A stretch of 64,000 bases of DNA. It comes from Chitinophagales bacterium. GTDB lineage: Bacteria; Bacteroidota; Bacteroidia; Chitinophagales; Saprospiraceae. Position 1 is the stretch's first letter, and each line of letters starts with the position of its first letter. The stretch is taken from NCBI GenBank assembly GCA_022360175.1, contig JAKSDI010000278.1, positions 62,001 to 126,000 of the forward strand, written 5' to 3'. The position numbers were made by a program, and so were the translations under genes. A model generated the notes under the pieces. The model was not told the DNA's origin and ran no database searches. It was given only the letters and a program-made list of their open reading frames with translations. Below are positions 1 through 8,362 of the stretch, one piece after another.

Positions 1-72
1 GTAACTCCTACTTTCATGTATCATGCGATCAATCAGAAGATGATTATAGATGATTTTCTGGTTATTTTTTAA
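1..72 (+). CDS. 3' end of an unidentified gene (partial)
   Basis: The first frame is open from base 1 to a TAA at 70-72 and gives about 23 residues ending DDFLVIF. The start lies outside the window, so the family cannot be named. It ends 14 bp before the next ATG on the same strand, which suits co-transcription with the transglycosylase. A chance open stretch of this length cannot be excluded. Confidence 0.45.
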   Translation, partial: VTPTFMYHAINQKMIIDDFLVIF

Positions 73-86
73 CTAACTCCATTATA

Positions 87-1511
87 ATGGACACACATGC
101 CTTGAGAAATTACATTTTCCTTTTTCTAGGTATTTTATTCCTGACTTTTTCCCCATTACAAGCCGGAGGTGATTATCCAGAGTATGACGAGGCTTTGGTT
201 ATTGAACGGCTAAAATCGATTGAACAACCTTTGGTTGATTACAAATTCAATTCTGTGGTAAAAGGTTATATCAAAGGGTATTTGTATTGGAATCGCCGCA
301 AAGCGGAATTGGTAACGGGCCGTACGGTACTGTATTACCCAATGATAGAGCAATATCTTAAGGAATATGGCTTACCAGATAAGTTGAAGTATTTACCAGT
401 GGTAGAGTCTGCTTTAAACCCTCATGCCGTTTCACCGGTAGGAGCGGTTGGTTTATGGCAATTCATGCCCGGTACAGCAACAGATCATGGGCTTAGGATT
501 GATAAATTTGTGGATGAACGTAAAGACCCACATAAGGCTACACTGGCGGCCCTCGCTTATTTGGCGCGGGAGTATGAAAAATACGGTGATTGGGCATTAG
601 CCCTTGCTGCATATAATGGAGGTTCTGGGCGAGTTAGCCGTGCTATTAAACGTGGACGGAGTAAAAATTTCTGGAAGATACGTCGTTATATGCCAAGAGA
701 GACTCGAAATTATGTCCCTGCCTATATTGCGGCTACTTATCTAATGGAATATTATAAAGAACATGAAATAGCTCCTGATTATCCTAGCCTGGAGTTGCAG
801 CTTACAGAATCAGTACAGGTATATCAGGCAATTAGTTTTCATCGGATAGCCCAGGTAACCGGCTTGTCACTTGAGACAATAGAATTGCTTAACCCTGCAT
901 ACTTGAAAGGGATTATACCTGAACATCAGAATGGAAACTATGTGATACTACCGAGTCGGGTTATGCAGGCTTTTAAGGATTATCTAGAAGCCCAGCGTCC
1001 GGATCAATTAGACGAAAAATACTTTGATGATACACCGGTTGTTGTTAAGGATGAATCAGAAGATAAAGTAAACTATAAGAAAGCATTATATATCGTTGGT
1101 GATGGAGAGTCACTAGAAGATATATCGAAGAGGTTATCTTGTAGTGTGCATCAATTGGTAGCGTGGAATACTTTAAAGACAGATTCTCTATCTGTTAGTC
1201 AAGAATTAATTTATTATAGAGCCAAGGAATTAGTGCGTTTCAATCCATTGAAACCTATGGAAATACCCGCTTCGATAGAGCGTTTGCCTTTACAGGGAAA
1301 TCAACTTCAATCTCTGGCTATTTCTTCAGTTGCTGATGAGCCTGAGAGACTACAGGATTATATCATCTATATTGTTTATAAAAGGGAAAAATTATCTGAG
1401 CTGGCTGCACGCCTGCCAGGTATAAGCCTTCCTATGTTGATGGATTATAATCAGTTGCCTTCCGATTACAAATTAAGGCTTGGAGATCATATTATGATTC
1501 CTCGTTTATAA
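87..1511 (+). CDS. mltD: MltD-like membrane-bound lytic murein transglycosylase with LysM repeats
   Basis: A 474-residue exported enzyme that cleaves peptidoglycan glycan strands, forming 1,6-anhydromuramyl ends. Residues 1-27 are a signal peptide. The SLT domain spans about 80-215: the catalytic Glu is E107 in VVES, followed by GLWQFMPGTA (122-131) and the AAYNGGSGRV motif (about 174-183). The C-terminal half has LysM-type segments at about 243-288, 350-395 and 428-474, which bind cell wall. Length and order match MltD-type enzymes. MltD is a lipoprotein in enterobacteria, but no lipobox Cys is seen here, so this one looks periplasmic. It converges on the kdsD-like gene 7 bp downstream. Family assignment is secure; the symbol is by similarity. 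Confidence 0.9.
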   Translation: MDTHALRNYIFLFLGILFLTFSPLQAGGDYPEYDEALVIERLKSIEQPLVDYKFNSVVKGYIKGYLYWNRRKAELVTGRTVLYYPMIEQYLKEYGLPDKLKYLPVVESALNPHAVSPVGAVGLWQFMPGTATDHGLRIDKFVDERKDPHKATLAALAYLAREYEKYGDWALALAAYNGGSGRVSRAIKRGRSKNFWKIRRYMPRETRNYVPAYIAATYLMEYYKEHEIAPDYPSLELQLTESVQVYQAISFHRIAQVTGLSLETIELLNPAYLKGIIPEHQNGNYVILPSRVMQAFKDYLEAQRPDQLDEKYFDDTPVVVKDESEDKVNYKKALYIVGDGESLEDISKRLSCSVHQLVAWNTLKTDSLSVSQELIYYRAKELVRFNPLKPMEIPASIERLPLQGNQLQSLAISSVADEPERLQDYIIYIVYKREKLSELAARLPGISLPMLMDYNQLPSDYKLRLGDHIMIPRL

Positions 1512-1518
1512 GGTTTTG

Positions 1519-2490
1519 CTATATTAAACCCTCTCTAATCAGATCATGTAAGTGGATAAATCCTTTATATTTAGCGGATTTATCCACTACAATGAGTTGC
1601 GTAATACTATGAGTACGCATTTCCTGAAGTGCATTGACTGCCATCTTATCTTCTTGAATGGTTTTAGGAGAAGGGCTCATAATGTCTTCAGCTTTCAATT
1701 CATTCATACTAGAGCCTTTTTCAAGCATTCTTCGTAAATCCCCATCGGTAATGATTCCTACTAGGTGCTGATCTTCATCCAATACAGCAGTTGCTCCCAA
1801 TCGTTTACTAGTCATCTCTAGAATAGTAGTAGGAATACTATCTCCTGCTTTGACAGCTGGTTGTTCATTATTGGGATAAAGGTCCCTGACTTTGAGGTAT
1901 AGCTGCTTACCCAGTGCTCCACCAGGGTGAAATTGCGCGAAATCCTTAGGCGTAAATCCTTTTAATGCTAATAAAGCAGTAGCGAGAGCATCGCCCATTG
2001 CTATTTGAGCAGTTGTACTGGCAGTAGGAGCAAGATTGTTAGGGTCTGCTTCTTTTGATACAGGGGTATGAAGAAGGTAGTCAGATTGCTTTCCTAGAAA
2101 GGAAGTTTGATTGCTGACCATTCCAATAATAGGATGGCCTAAATTCTTTAGGAAAGGGATCAACACTTTTATTTCCGGAGTTTCCCCACTTTTTGAAATG
2201 CAGAGGACAAAATCACCGTTTTGCACCATTCCTAAATCACCATGGATTGCATCTGCCGCATGCATGAAAATGGCTGGTGTGCCAGTAGAATTAAGTGTAG
2301 CAACTATCTTTTGTCCAACCAATGCACTTTTGCCGATACCTGTAACTACCAGGCGTCCCTTACAGGTAAATATAGAGCTTACACAACGAGTAAAATGCTC
2401 ATTAATACTATTTTTTAGCTTATTAAGCGTTTCGATCTCAATGTCTAGCGTCTTTAAAGCGGTTTTGGTGATTAATGCTTCTGATATCAC
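1519..2490 (-). CDS. kdsD: KpsF/GutQ-type D-arabinose-5-phosphate isomerase
   Basis: A 323-residue cytoplasmic enzyme that interconverts ribulose-5-phosphate and arabinose-5-phosphate, the first step to KDO for lipopolysaccharide. The N-terminal SIS domain contains GIGKSALVGQ (51-60), HGDLGM (83-88) and SKSGETPEI (99-107), the substrate-binding loops of the family. Two CBS domains fill about 205-323, with the GIITDGDLRR signature in the first. The order and length are those of full-length KdsD/KpsF. The neighbours (lytic transglycosylase, recQ) do not form an LPS operon. It is transcribed away from recQ across a 270-bp gap. Confidence 0.93.
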   Translation of the reverse strand: MISEALITKTALKTLDIEIETLNKLKNSINEHFTRCVSSIFTCKGRLVVTGIGKSALVGQKIVATLNSTGTPAIFMHAADAIHGDLGMVQNGDFVLCISKSGETPEIKVLIPFLKNLGHPIIGMVSNQTSFLGKQSDYLLHTPVSKEADPNNLAPTASTTAQIAMGDALATALLALKGFTPKDFAQFHPGGALGKQLYLKVRDLYPNNEQPAVKAGDSIPTTILEMTSKRLGATAVLDEDQHLVGIITDGDLRRMLEKGSSMNELKAEDIMSPSPKTIQEDKMAVNALQEMRTHSITQLIVVDKSAKYKGFIHLHDLIREGLI

Positions 2491-2760
2491 TTGAATTTTG
2501 TATTTTTGGTAGCTTTTTGAAAAACGGCAACAATTCTGCTTATAAAATTATCAGAGAACCAAAAGTGGTAAGAATAATTTTTGTAAATTAACTCTGATAT
2601 AATCGAAGCACAAAATAAGTGAAAAAATTACCTTCATGGGGCATTTATCTTAAGGTTGTTTAACCTGAAGTTGTTGAAGAATTACTGTGATAGTTAAGGA
2701 GCAGTAGTTTTTGAATAATTTCCACGATTTGTTCCATGTATACAAATGAAATAGTGAGCC
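2491..2760. other. Divergent intergenic region with small hairpin and a partial hairpin-element end
   Basis: This 270-bp gap separates the divergent kdsD and recQ genes. ATTATCAGAG near 2547 is complementary to CTCTGATATAAT near 2590, a small imperfect hairpin. AGGTTGTTTAACCT at about 2653-2666 is a 5-bp-stem palindrome. From 2667 the sequence GAAGTTGT, five unmatched bases, then AATTACTGT resembles the left end of the hairpin element at 13613. No right arm is found before recQ, so this may be a decayed end. No clear TAnnTTTG box was seen for either gene. Confidence 0.35.
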
Positions 2761-4962
2761 ATGACAGTGACTAAAGAAACATTGTACGATGCACTGCAAA
2801 AGTACTTTGGCTTCGATAGCTTTAAAGGCAAACAGGAAGCAATTATCGAGAGTGTTTTATCGGGTAAAGATACCTTTGTAATAATGCCTACAGGAGGTGG
2901 TAAATCTCTTTGTTATCAACTCCCTGCCCTGATGCTGGAGGGCACCGCAATCATCATTTCTCCGCTGATTGCGTTGATGAAAAACCAGGTTGACTCCATC
3001 CGTGGATATAGCCAAAATGATGAAGTTGCACACTTCCTGAATTCATCCCTTACCAAAGGGCAAATGAAGCAAGTAAAGGAAGATATTATCAGTGGGAAAA
3101 CCAAATTACTCTTTATCGCACCAGAGACCTTGACTAAAGGTGAAAATATCGAATTTTTCCGCCAGGTTAATGTATCCTTTGTAGCAGTAGATGAGGCACA
3201 CTGTATTTCAGAATGGGGACATGATTTCCGTCCGGAATATCGGCGTATTCGAGCTATGCTTGATGGAATCGATGCAGAGATACCTCTGGTAGCACTTACT
3301 GCTACTGCGACACCTAAAGTACAATCTGATATTGTCAAGAACCTCGATATGAGGAAAGAAAATCGCTTTATTTCTTCTTTCAACAGAGATAATCTGTACT
3401 ATGAAGTACGGCCTAAACGCAAGAAGGAAGAGACACTTAAGCAGATTATCCAGATTATCAAGGAAATGCCTAGCCAGTCAGGGATTATCTATGTGCAAAG
3501 CCGAAAGGCAGCAGCAGAGATAGCTAAAGTGCTGGTAGTTAATGATATAAAAGCTGCGCCATATCATGCAGGATTGGATGCCAAGACCCGTAGCAAAACG
3601 CAGGATGATTTCCTCATGGAAGAGGTAGATGTTATTGTGGCTACTATAGCATTTGGTATGGGGATTGATAAGCCGGATGTACGCTTTGTCATTCACTATG
3701 ATATTCCCAAAAGTATAGAAAACTATTACCAGGAGACAGGGCGTGCAGGCCGCGATGGACTGGAAGGACGATGTGTCGCTTTTTATTCTTATCAAGATAT
3801 ATTGAAACTAGAAAAATTCCTGAGAGATAAGCCCGTAGCTGAACGGGAAATGGGAGGTCAGTTGATGCAGGAAGTGATGTCCTATTCTGAAACGACTTCT
3901 TGTCGTCGTCGTTTCCTATTGCATTATTTTGGAGAGCAGTATGATGAGAGCAATTGTAACAAAATGTGTGACAACTGCCGTCATCCTAAGGAACGTGTAG
4001 AGGTACAAGACAAGATGGTGCTAGCATTAAAATCAGTGCTGGCATTAGATGAAAACTATGGAATAAAAACACTTATTAACTTTGCCTTAGGTAGTAATAC
4101 GAAGGAAATAAAAGATTTCGGCTTCAGCCAAAAAGAATTGTTTGGTTGTGGTAAAGAACAGGATAATACTTTTTGGAGCTCGGTATTTCGGCAGGCATTG
4201 CTCAACGGACTGTTGCGAAAAGACATTGAAAGTTACGGCTTGTTGAAGATGACCCCTGTTGGAGAAAAATTTCTTGAGAAGCCTCATTCGATAAAAATAC
4301 CAATAGATCATAATTTCGAAGCAGAAATTGCGGCGGAAGTACAAGTGGCTAAAGGGAATTCAGCAGTATTAGATGCTACCCTGATAAAAATGTTGAAAGA
4401 CTTGCGTAGGCAAGAGTCTAAAAAACATAATGTACCACCTTTTGTGATTTTTCAAGATCCTTCTCTGGAAGATATGGCCACTCAATATCCCGTTTCTATG
4501 GAGGATATGGCTAACATCACAGGGGTGAGTAAAGGAAAAGCTCAACGCTATGGGCGCCCTTTCATCAGAATGATAAAGGAGTATGTTGAAAATAATGAAA
4601 TAGAGCGTCCAAATGATTTTGTGGTAAAACAAGTAGCTAATAAGTCCAAAATAAAAGTGAACATCATTCAAGGTATCGACCGGAAAGTACCTCTGGATGA
4701 CTTGGCTGATGCCAATAACTTAAGCATGGAAGATTTGATGCAGGAATTATACGCTATCGTTTCTTCGGGCACAAAGCTTAACATAGATTACTTTATTGAG
4801 GATAATGTGGATGAATATTCCCGCGATGATATTGTCGACTATTTTATGGAAGCTTCTACTGATTCAGTAGATGAGGCTTTTCGCGAATTACAGGAAGACG
4901 ATATTACATTAGAAGAGATTCAATTAATGCGGGTGAAATTTATGTCTGATATGGCGAATTAA
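2761..4962 (+). CDS. recQ: ATP-dependent DNA helicase RecQ
   Basis: A 733-residue 3'-5' DNA helicase for recombination and fork repair. The helicase core has Walker A PTGGGKS (43-49), the DEAH box with the following CISEWGHDFR, and motif VI QETGRAGRDG. A zinc-binding segment of four Cys lies at about 381-405 (CRRRF ... CNKMCDNC), then an RQC winged helix and an HRDC-like domain near 560-600. About 130 residues follow (600-733), a longer tail than E. coli RecQ (about 610 aa) but common in Bacteroidota. The aroQ gene starts 6 bp after the stop, so the two are probably one transcript. The start is the first ATG after the divergent gap. Confidence 0.95.
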   Translation: MTVTKETLYDALQKYFGFDSFKGKQEAIIESVLSGKDTFVIMPTGGGKSLCYQLPALMLEGTAIIISPLIALMKNQVDSIRGYSQNDEVAHFLNSSLTKGQMKQVKEDIISGKTKLLFIAPETLTKGENIEFFRQVNVSFVAVDEAHCISEWGHDFRPEYRRIRAMLDGIDAEIPLVALTATATPKVQSDIVKNLDMRKENRFISSFNRDNLYYEVRPKRKKEETLKQIIQIIKEMPSQSGIIYVQSRKAAAEIAKVLVVNDIKAAPYHAGLDAKTRSKTQDDFLMEEVDVIVATIAFGMGIDKPDVRFVIHYDIPKSIENYYQETGRAGRDGLEGRCVAFYSYQDILKLEKFLRDKPVAEREMGGQLMQEVMSYSETTSCRRRFLLHYFGEQYDESNCNKMCDNCRHPKERVEVQDKMVLALKSVLALDENYGIKTLINFALGSNTKEIKDFGFSQKELFGCGKEQDNTFWSSVFRQALLNGLLRKDIESYGLLKMTPVGEKFLEKPHSIKIPIDHNFEAEIAAEVQVAKGNSAVLDATLIKMLKDLRRQESKKHNVPPFVIFQDPSLEDMATQYPVSMEDMANITGVSKGKAQRYGRPFIRMIKEYVENNEIERPNDFVVKQVANKSKIKVNIIQGIDRKVPLDDLADANNLSMEDLMQELYAIVSSGTKLNIDYFIEDNVDEYSRDDIVDYFMEASTDSVDEAFRELQEDDITLEEIQLMRVKFMSDMAN

Positions 4963-4968
4963 CTATCA

Positions 4969-5400
4969 ATGAAAATCATTATCATCAACGGCCCCAATCT
5001 CAATCTGCTTGGGAAACGTGAGCCAGGGATATATGGTAGAGAAAGTTTTGAGGCTCACTTTGCTAAGTTGCAGGAAGAGTTTCCTCACCTGACTTTGCAC
5101 TATTTTCAGAGCAATCATGAAGGAGAATTGATTGATAAGTTACATGAAGTGGGCTTCTCTTATGAAGGTATTGTAATAAATGCCGGTGCTTATACTCATA
5201 CCTCAATAGCTATAACGGATGCCATATCATCCATACGTACTCCTGTGGTAGAAGTACACATCTCTAATGTCTATGACCGAGAAGCATTTCGCCATCATTC
5301 CTACTTATCTCCTGTATGTAAAGGTGTGATAGTAGGTTTTGGGCTAAGAGGATATGACTTAGCTGTGCAATCCCTGATATGGCATTATTCAGATCGTTAG
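4969..5400 (+). CDS. aroQ: Type II 3-dehydroquinate dehydratase
   Basis: A 143-residue cytoplasmic enzyme that converts 3-dehydroquinate to 3-dehydroshikimate in the shikimate pathway. Family motifs are in order: INGPNLNLLGKREPGIYG at the N-terminus (flexible lid with the catalytic Tyr of IYG), QSNHEGELID, INAGAYTHTSIA, and VEVHISNVYDREAFRHHS. The length is typical of the dodecameric type II enzyme. It follows recQ by 6 bp and converges on the next gene with 1 bp between stops. Confidence 0.96.
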   Translation: MKIIIINGPNLNLLGKREPGIYGRESFEAHFAKLQEEFPHLTLHYFQSNHEGELIDKLHEVGFSYEGIVINAGAYTHTSIAITDAISSIRTPVVEVHISNVYDREAFRHHSYLSPVCKGVIVGFGLRGYDLAVQSLIWHYSDR

Positions 5401-5401
5401 A

Positions 5402-6139
5402 TCATAGCTTATCTAACATCTTCTGTGCATTCTTATTGTCGGGATTAATAGCAAGTGATTGTTGGTAATGATTTTTTGCTTTTTGATGTTCTCCTGCTTG
5501 ATAATAAGCTTCTGCCAGGCTATCGTGAGCATTCGCTGACTTAGGGTGTTGTTTGGCATTGTATGCAAATACTTTAACTGCTTTGTCTACAGCTCCATGC
5601 TTCATGAAGAAATATCCAATTTGATTGGTTTCCCATTCTCCAAAATAGGCCTGCTGTTCATTAAGGAATGTTTGATAATCTTGATAGGCAGCATCCACTC
5701 CTTTGGAATCCAATGTCTGTTTGATCAATCGGGCACCATCAGGCAGAGGAGGTAGTATTTTAAGCAGCTCCATTTCCCAACTTAGCATATTACCTGGAAT
5801 ATTAGGAGCTTTCGCAGATTTAATGGCGGCTTTGAAATCTTCTACTGAAATGTGGAAACGATACTTTCCTCCCTCTTGCATTACGCTGAAAGCTTGTTGA
5901 AAAGCTGTAGAGAGTTCAGATATTAACTGGTAGTCAGGCACTCCAATTACATAAGTAGATACCAAAATATTGCCTTGTTCATCGACTAATTGGTTGTGAG
6001 TAAGAGCGCCTTGATTTGCATTTAGATATGGGCCTTGGCCAGAATAAAGTATATCGTATTTCCAACCGTTGGGAGTAGTCTGTGCAGTTACTGAAAATGC
6101 AACTACCAGAAATAGGCACAGGGGGGATAGCCATTTCAT
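5402..6139 (-). CDS. Exported FKBP-like/TPR protein
   Basis: A 245-residue exported protein with a signal peptide (1-19, cut after VTA). Residues about 22-120 resemble a degenerate FKBP-type peptidyl-prolyl isomerase domain (GWKYDILYSGQGPYLNANQGA ... then the AFQQAFSVMQEGGKYRFHI segment), but the usual active-site aromatic residues are not obvious. Activity is therefore doubtful. The C-terminal 60 residues form two TPR-like repeats (NAHDSLAEAYYQAGEHQKA and the following helix). A periplasmic scaffold or chaperone role is an inference. It has no operon partner. Confidence 0.7.
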   Translation of the reverse strand: MKWLSPLCLFLVVAFSVTAQTTPNGWKYDILYSGQGPYLNANQGALTHNQLVDEQGNILVSTYVIGVPDYQLISELSTAFQQAFSVMQEGGKYRFHISVEDFKAAIKSAKAPNIPGNMLSWEMELLKILPPLPDGARLIKQTLDSKGVDAAYQDYQTFLNEQQAYFGEWETNQIGYFFMKHGAVDKAVKVFAYNAKQHPKSANAHDSLAEAYYQAGEHQKAKNHYQQSLAINPDNKNAQKMLDKL

Positions 6140-6243
6140 GTTCTGAGATTTTTGTATAGCTTATAATAGAATAATTATAATATAAAGTTAGCTCAAAATG
6201 TCAGAACCCCATGAATTTGACAAAGATTTTAACAATTCATGCT

Positions 6244-6362
6244 TAGTCTTCAGTAGGCAGAGGTAGTTGAATTTTGTATTTCAGGTTTCGGTGTTTTTTT
6301 CTCCATAAGATATTTCCGTAGCTAAAAAGGAAGTCCAGTATATAATCTCGGATTTCGATTTT
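6244..6362 (-). pseudogene. Possible relic of an unidentified gene (C-terminal codons)
   Basis: The minus strand encodes KIEIRDYILDFLF ... WRKKHRNLKYK ... LPTED and then a stop. A stop precedes it directly, and a second, out-of-frame stretch upstream also looks protein-like, as expected after a frameshift. The family is not recognised. An open stretch of this size can arise by chance in AT-rich DNA, so the call is weak. Confidence 0.25.
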
Positions 6363-6422
6363 TCAGATTTTGGGATATCACCTTTTGCCTGACGAAGCTG
6401 ATAAACGAAGCTGAGACATTAC

Positions 6423-6464
6423 CAATCACCTCCCACTTCTCACTTCTGTCACACTCACTCCTAC
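6423..6464. repeat. Degenerate 7-bp tandem array
   Basis: The sequence divides into CAATCAC, CTCCCAC, TTCTCAC, then drifts (9-, 6- and 6-base units each ending in AC). CAATCAC is the reverse complement of the GTGATTG heptad at 53993 and at the edge of the 41196 array. The array lies 2 bp beyond the stop of the 170-aa gene. Confidence 0.45.
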
Positions 6465-6466
6465 TT

Positions 6467-6979
6467 TTAATCTTCCCAATCTTCCGGAGCAAACCTCAAA
6501 TCTACCAGTCTTAATCGTTTTCGATTTCCCAGTTTTAAATATTTGTATTTAAAAAGCTTGGGAATAAGGAATGATAAACCTATTGCAGTCAGCGTAACCC
6601 CTGCATCTGACCATTGATAGGAAGTGTCAGGATCTCCATCAACGGCAGTTCCTATAGCAGCAAAGCCCGACCAGCCAATACCAAACCAAAATAATGAACT
6701 TCCACTCGCCTGTGCCCATCTTCGATTGAAACGGAGTTTTTCAATATCATTTAATTTCACATATCTATTCCCAATTTGTAATAAACTATCTTCGATTAGA
6801 ATATTTTCTATATAGCCTTCACTGAAGTGATCATCATCTTTGAGTTGATAGTTTAAATACTGGCCTATTTGTATTTTCTGTGTTTTAGGGCTTCCATATT
6901 TTTCAATCTGTAATACTTTTTGAGCAGGTAAAGACAGGCAAGAAACGATGAAAATAAAAGATAGTAGATGTTTTAGCAT
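6467..6979 (-). CDS. Exported or membrane protein of unknown function
   Basis: A 170-residue protein I do not recognise. Residues 1-19 are a signal peptide. The middle has short beta-like segments (QIGQYLNYQLKDDDHFSEG, then YIENILIEDSLLQIG). Residues about 95-115 and 125-143 are hydrophobic and could be two membrane helices, followed by a basic tail (KYKYLKLGNRKRLRL). It stands alone between the FKBP-like gene and rnpA, on the same strand as both. A degenerate heptad array lies just past its stop. Confidence 0.6.
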   Translation of the reverse strand: MLKHLLSFIFIVSCLSLPAQKVLQIEKYGSPKTQKIQIGQYLNYQLKDDDHFSEGYIENILIEDSLLQIGNRYVKLNDIEKLRFNRRWAQASGSSLFWFGIGWSGFAAIGTAVDGDPDTSYQWSDAGVTLTAIGLSFLIPKLFKYKYLKLGNRKRLRLVDLRFAPEDWED

Positions 6980-7056
6980 GGCTTACGGTTTTTTATAGAA
7001 AGAGGAACAGGATAGCGTATTGGTTGGTTAATTTAGCCGGGTAATCATTACCGTGA

Positions 7057-7467
7057 TTATATTTCTCCTGTAGTTTGTTGTTGCTTCCATTTTTTGAGAA
7101 ATCGCCTGCTCATAATTCGAACAGCACGTTCTATCTCTTCGTATGGTAATGATTCTTTTGCCACATAAATGATCATCAAGGCAGCAGCAGGGCTTTCAGG
7201 AGGTAATTTTTTATACAACCAGTTTTTGTTGAGGCGCCAGGCTTCTTTTATTTGTCGCCTTATGCGATTGCGATCTACTGCCTTTGGAAATTTTTTTTTT
7301 GGTACACTTACGCTGACTTGTATTGGAGATTTATGATCACCAGTCTCCCACGGGGTATAAACCAGGCGCAATGGGTATTGACCAAAAGATTGCCCTTGCT
7401 TAAAAAGAGCTTCTATTGCTTTATGGCTTTTTAGCCTTTCGCTTTTATGGAATATTTTTTTCGGCAT
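7057..7467 (-). CDS. rnpA: Ribonuclease P protein component
   Basis: A 136-residue basic protein, the cofactor of the RNase P RNA in tRNA 5' maturation. The RNR motif RNRIRRQIKEAWR is present at about 70-82, and the N-terminal SERLKSHKAIEALFKQGQSF matches the family's first helix. The length is normal. The usual neighbour rpmH (ribosomal protein L34) is not found upstream (7468-7596), so the classical rpmH-rnpA pair is split here. It is divergent from radC across about 130 bp. Confidence 0.92.
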   Translation of the reverse strand: MPKKIFHKSERLKSHKAIEALFKQGQSFGQYPLRLVYTPWETGDHKSPIQVSVSVPKKKFPKAVDRNRIRRQIKEAWRLNKNWLYKKLPPESPAAALMIIYVAKESLPYEEIERAVRIMSRRFLKKWKQQQTTGEI

Positions 7468-7596
7468 TCTATTAAGTAATAATTGGGCAGAAGTTATGGA
7501 ATTTTTTGATTTCTACGTCTTAAGTAAGAAAGCATAATGATTTATAATCAATAATTGTGATCTCTATCTCACTATGTAAAATTACCTCAATTAACT

Positions 7597-8298
7597 ATGC
7601 AAACCTATACACGTTCTCACTTAGCGATTAAAAGTTGGGCTGAAGAAGATCGGCCCCGCGAAAAATTATTAATCAATGGTAAAACCAGTTTAACAGATGC
7701 AGAGTTGTTAGCCATTCTTATAGGTTCAGGCTCTCGATACGAAACAGCCGTTGCACTCTCCCAGCGCATACTTAATTCTGTAGATAATAATCTTAATGAA
7801 CTGGGACGATGCTCTCTTTCAGAGTTAAAGCAATTTAAAGGAGTAGGGGAGGCTAAGGCAATTAGTATAATAGCGGCATTGGAAATAGGACGCCGGCGAC
7901 AACTTTCAAGAGTAAAGGATAAGCCTCAGGTAGCCTGTAGTAAAGATGCATATGATGTTATTGCGCCTTTGTTAAGTGATTTGCCACATGAAGAATTTTG
8001 GATATTATTGCTAAATCGAGCGAATCGAATTGTCTCCAGAGAGCAAATAAGCCAGGGGGGAATGGTGGGTACAGTGGTTGACACCAGAATTATATTTCGG
8101 AAAGCGCTCGAAGGCCAGGCTTGTAGTATTATCTTATGTCATAATCATCCTTCCGGAACCCTTTACCCCAGCCAAGCCGATATTACATTAACCAGGAAAC
8201 TAATAAAAGCAGGAGAAGTGATGGATGTTGCTGTATTGGATCATCTAATTATTGCTGCTGGAGAGTATTATAGCTTTGCGGATGAAGATAAAATGTAG
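7597..8298 (+). CDS. radC: RadC-family JAB-domain protein
   Basis: A 233-residue cytoplasmic protein. The N-terminal helix-hairpin-helix part (LKQFKGVGEAKAISI, about 84-98) is followed by a JAB/MPN metallopeptidase-like domain with ILCHNHPSGTLYPSQAD (about 180-196), giving the HxH...D metal site. Full-length RadC is about 225 residues, so it is complete. The historic link to DNA repair is not well supported biochemically, so its function should be treated as open. The ABC exporter follows on the same strand about 65 bp later. Confidence 0.92.
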   Translation: MQTYTRSHLAIKSWAEEDRPREKLLINGKTSLTDAELLAILIGSGSRYETAVALSQRILNSVDNNLNELGRCSLSELKQFKGVGEAKAISIIAALEIGRRRQLSRVKDKPQVACSKDAYDVIAPLLSDLPHEEFWILLLNRANRIVSREQISQGGMVGTVVDTRIIFRKALEGQACSIILCHNHPSGTLYPSQADITLTRKLIKAGEVMDVAVLDHLIIAAGEYYSFADEDKM

Positions 8299-8362
8299 GT
8301 GATTCAACTAATCTCATGCGGAACTGTTGGCTATTGTATATTATTACACCCACTATACATAC

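Larger units (their letters stand above)
6140..6466. other. Intergenic region with possible coding relic and a degenerate heptad array
   Basis: A 327-bp gap between two minus-strand genes. The minus strand at 6244-6362 is open for 39 codons with protein-like composition (RDYILDFLFSYGN ... LPLPTED), without a start and interrupted upstream. It may be a gene relic. The right end (6423-6464) holds a short degenerate 7-bp array listed separately. No promoter box is obvious. Confidence 0.4.

Noticed and set aside
7468-7596. rpmH (ribosomal protein L34) upstream of rnpA
   Set aside because: No KRTYQPS-like sequence is present on either strand. The classical pair is absent here.
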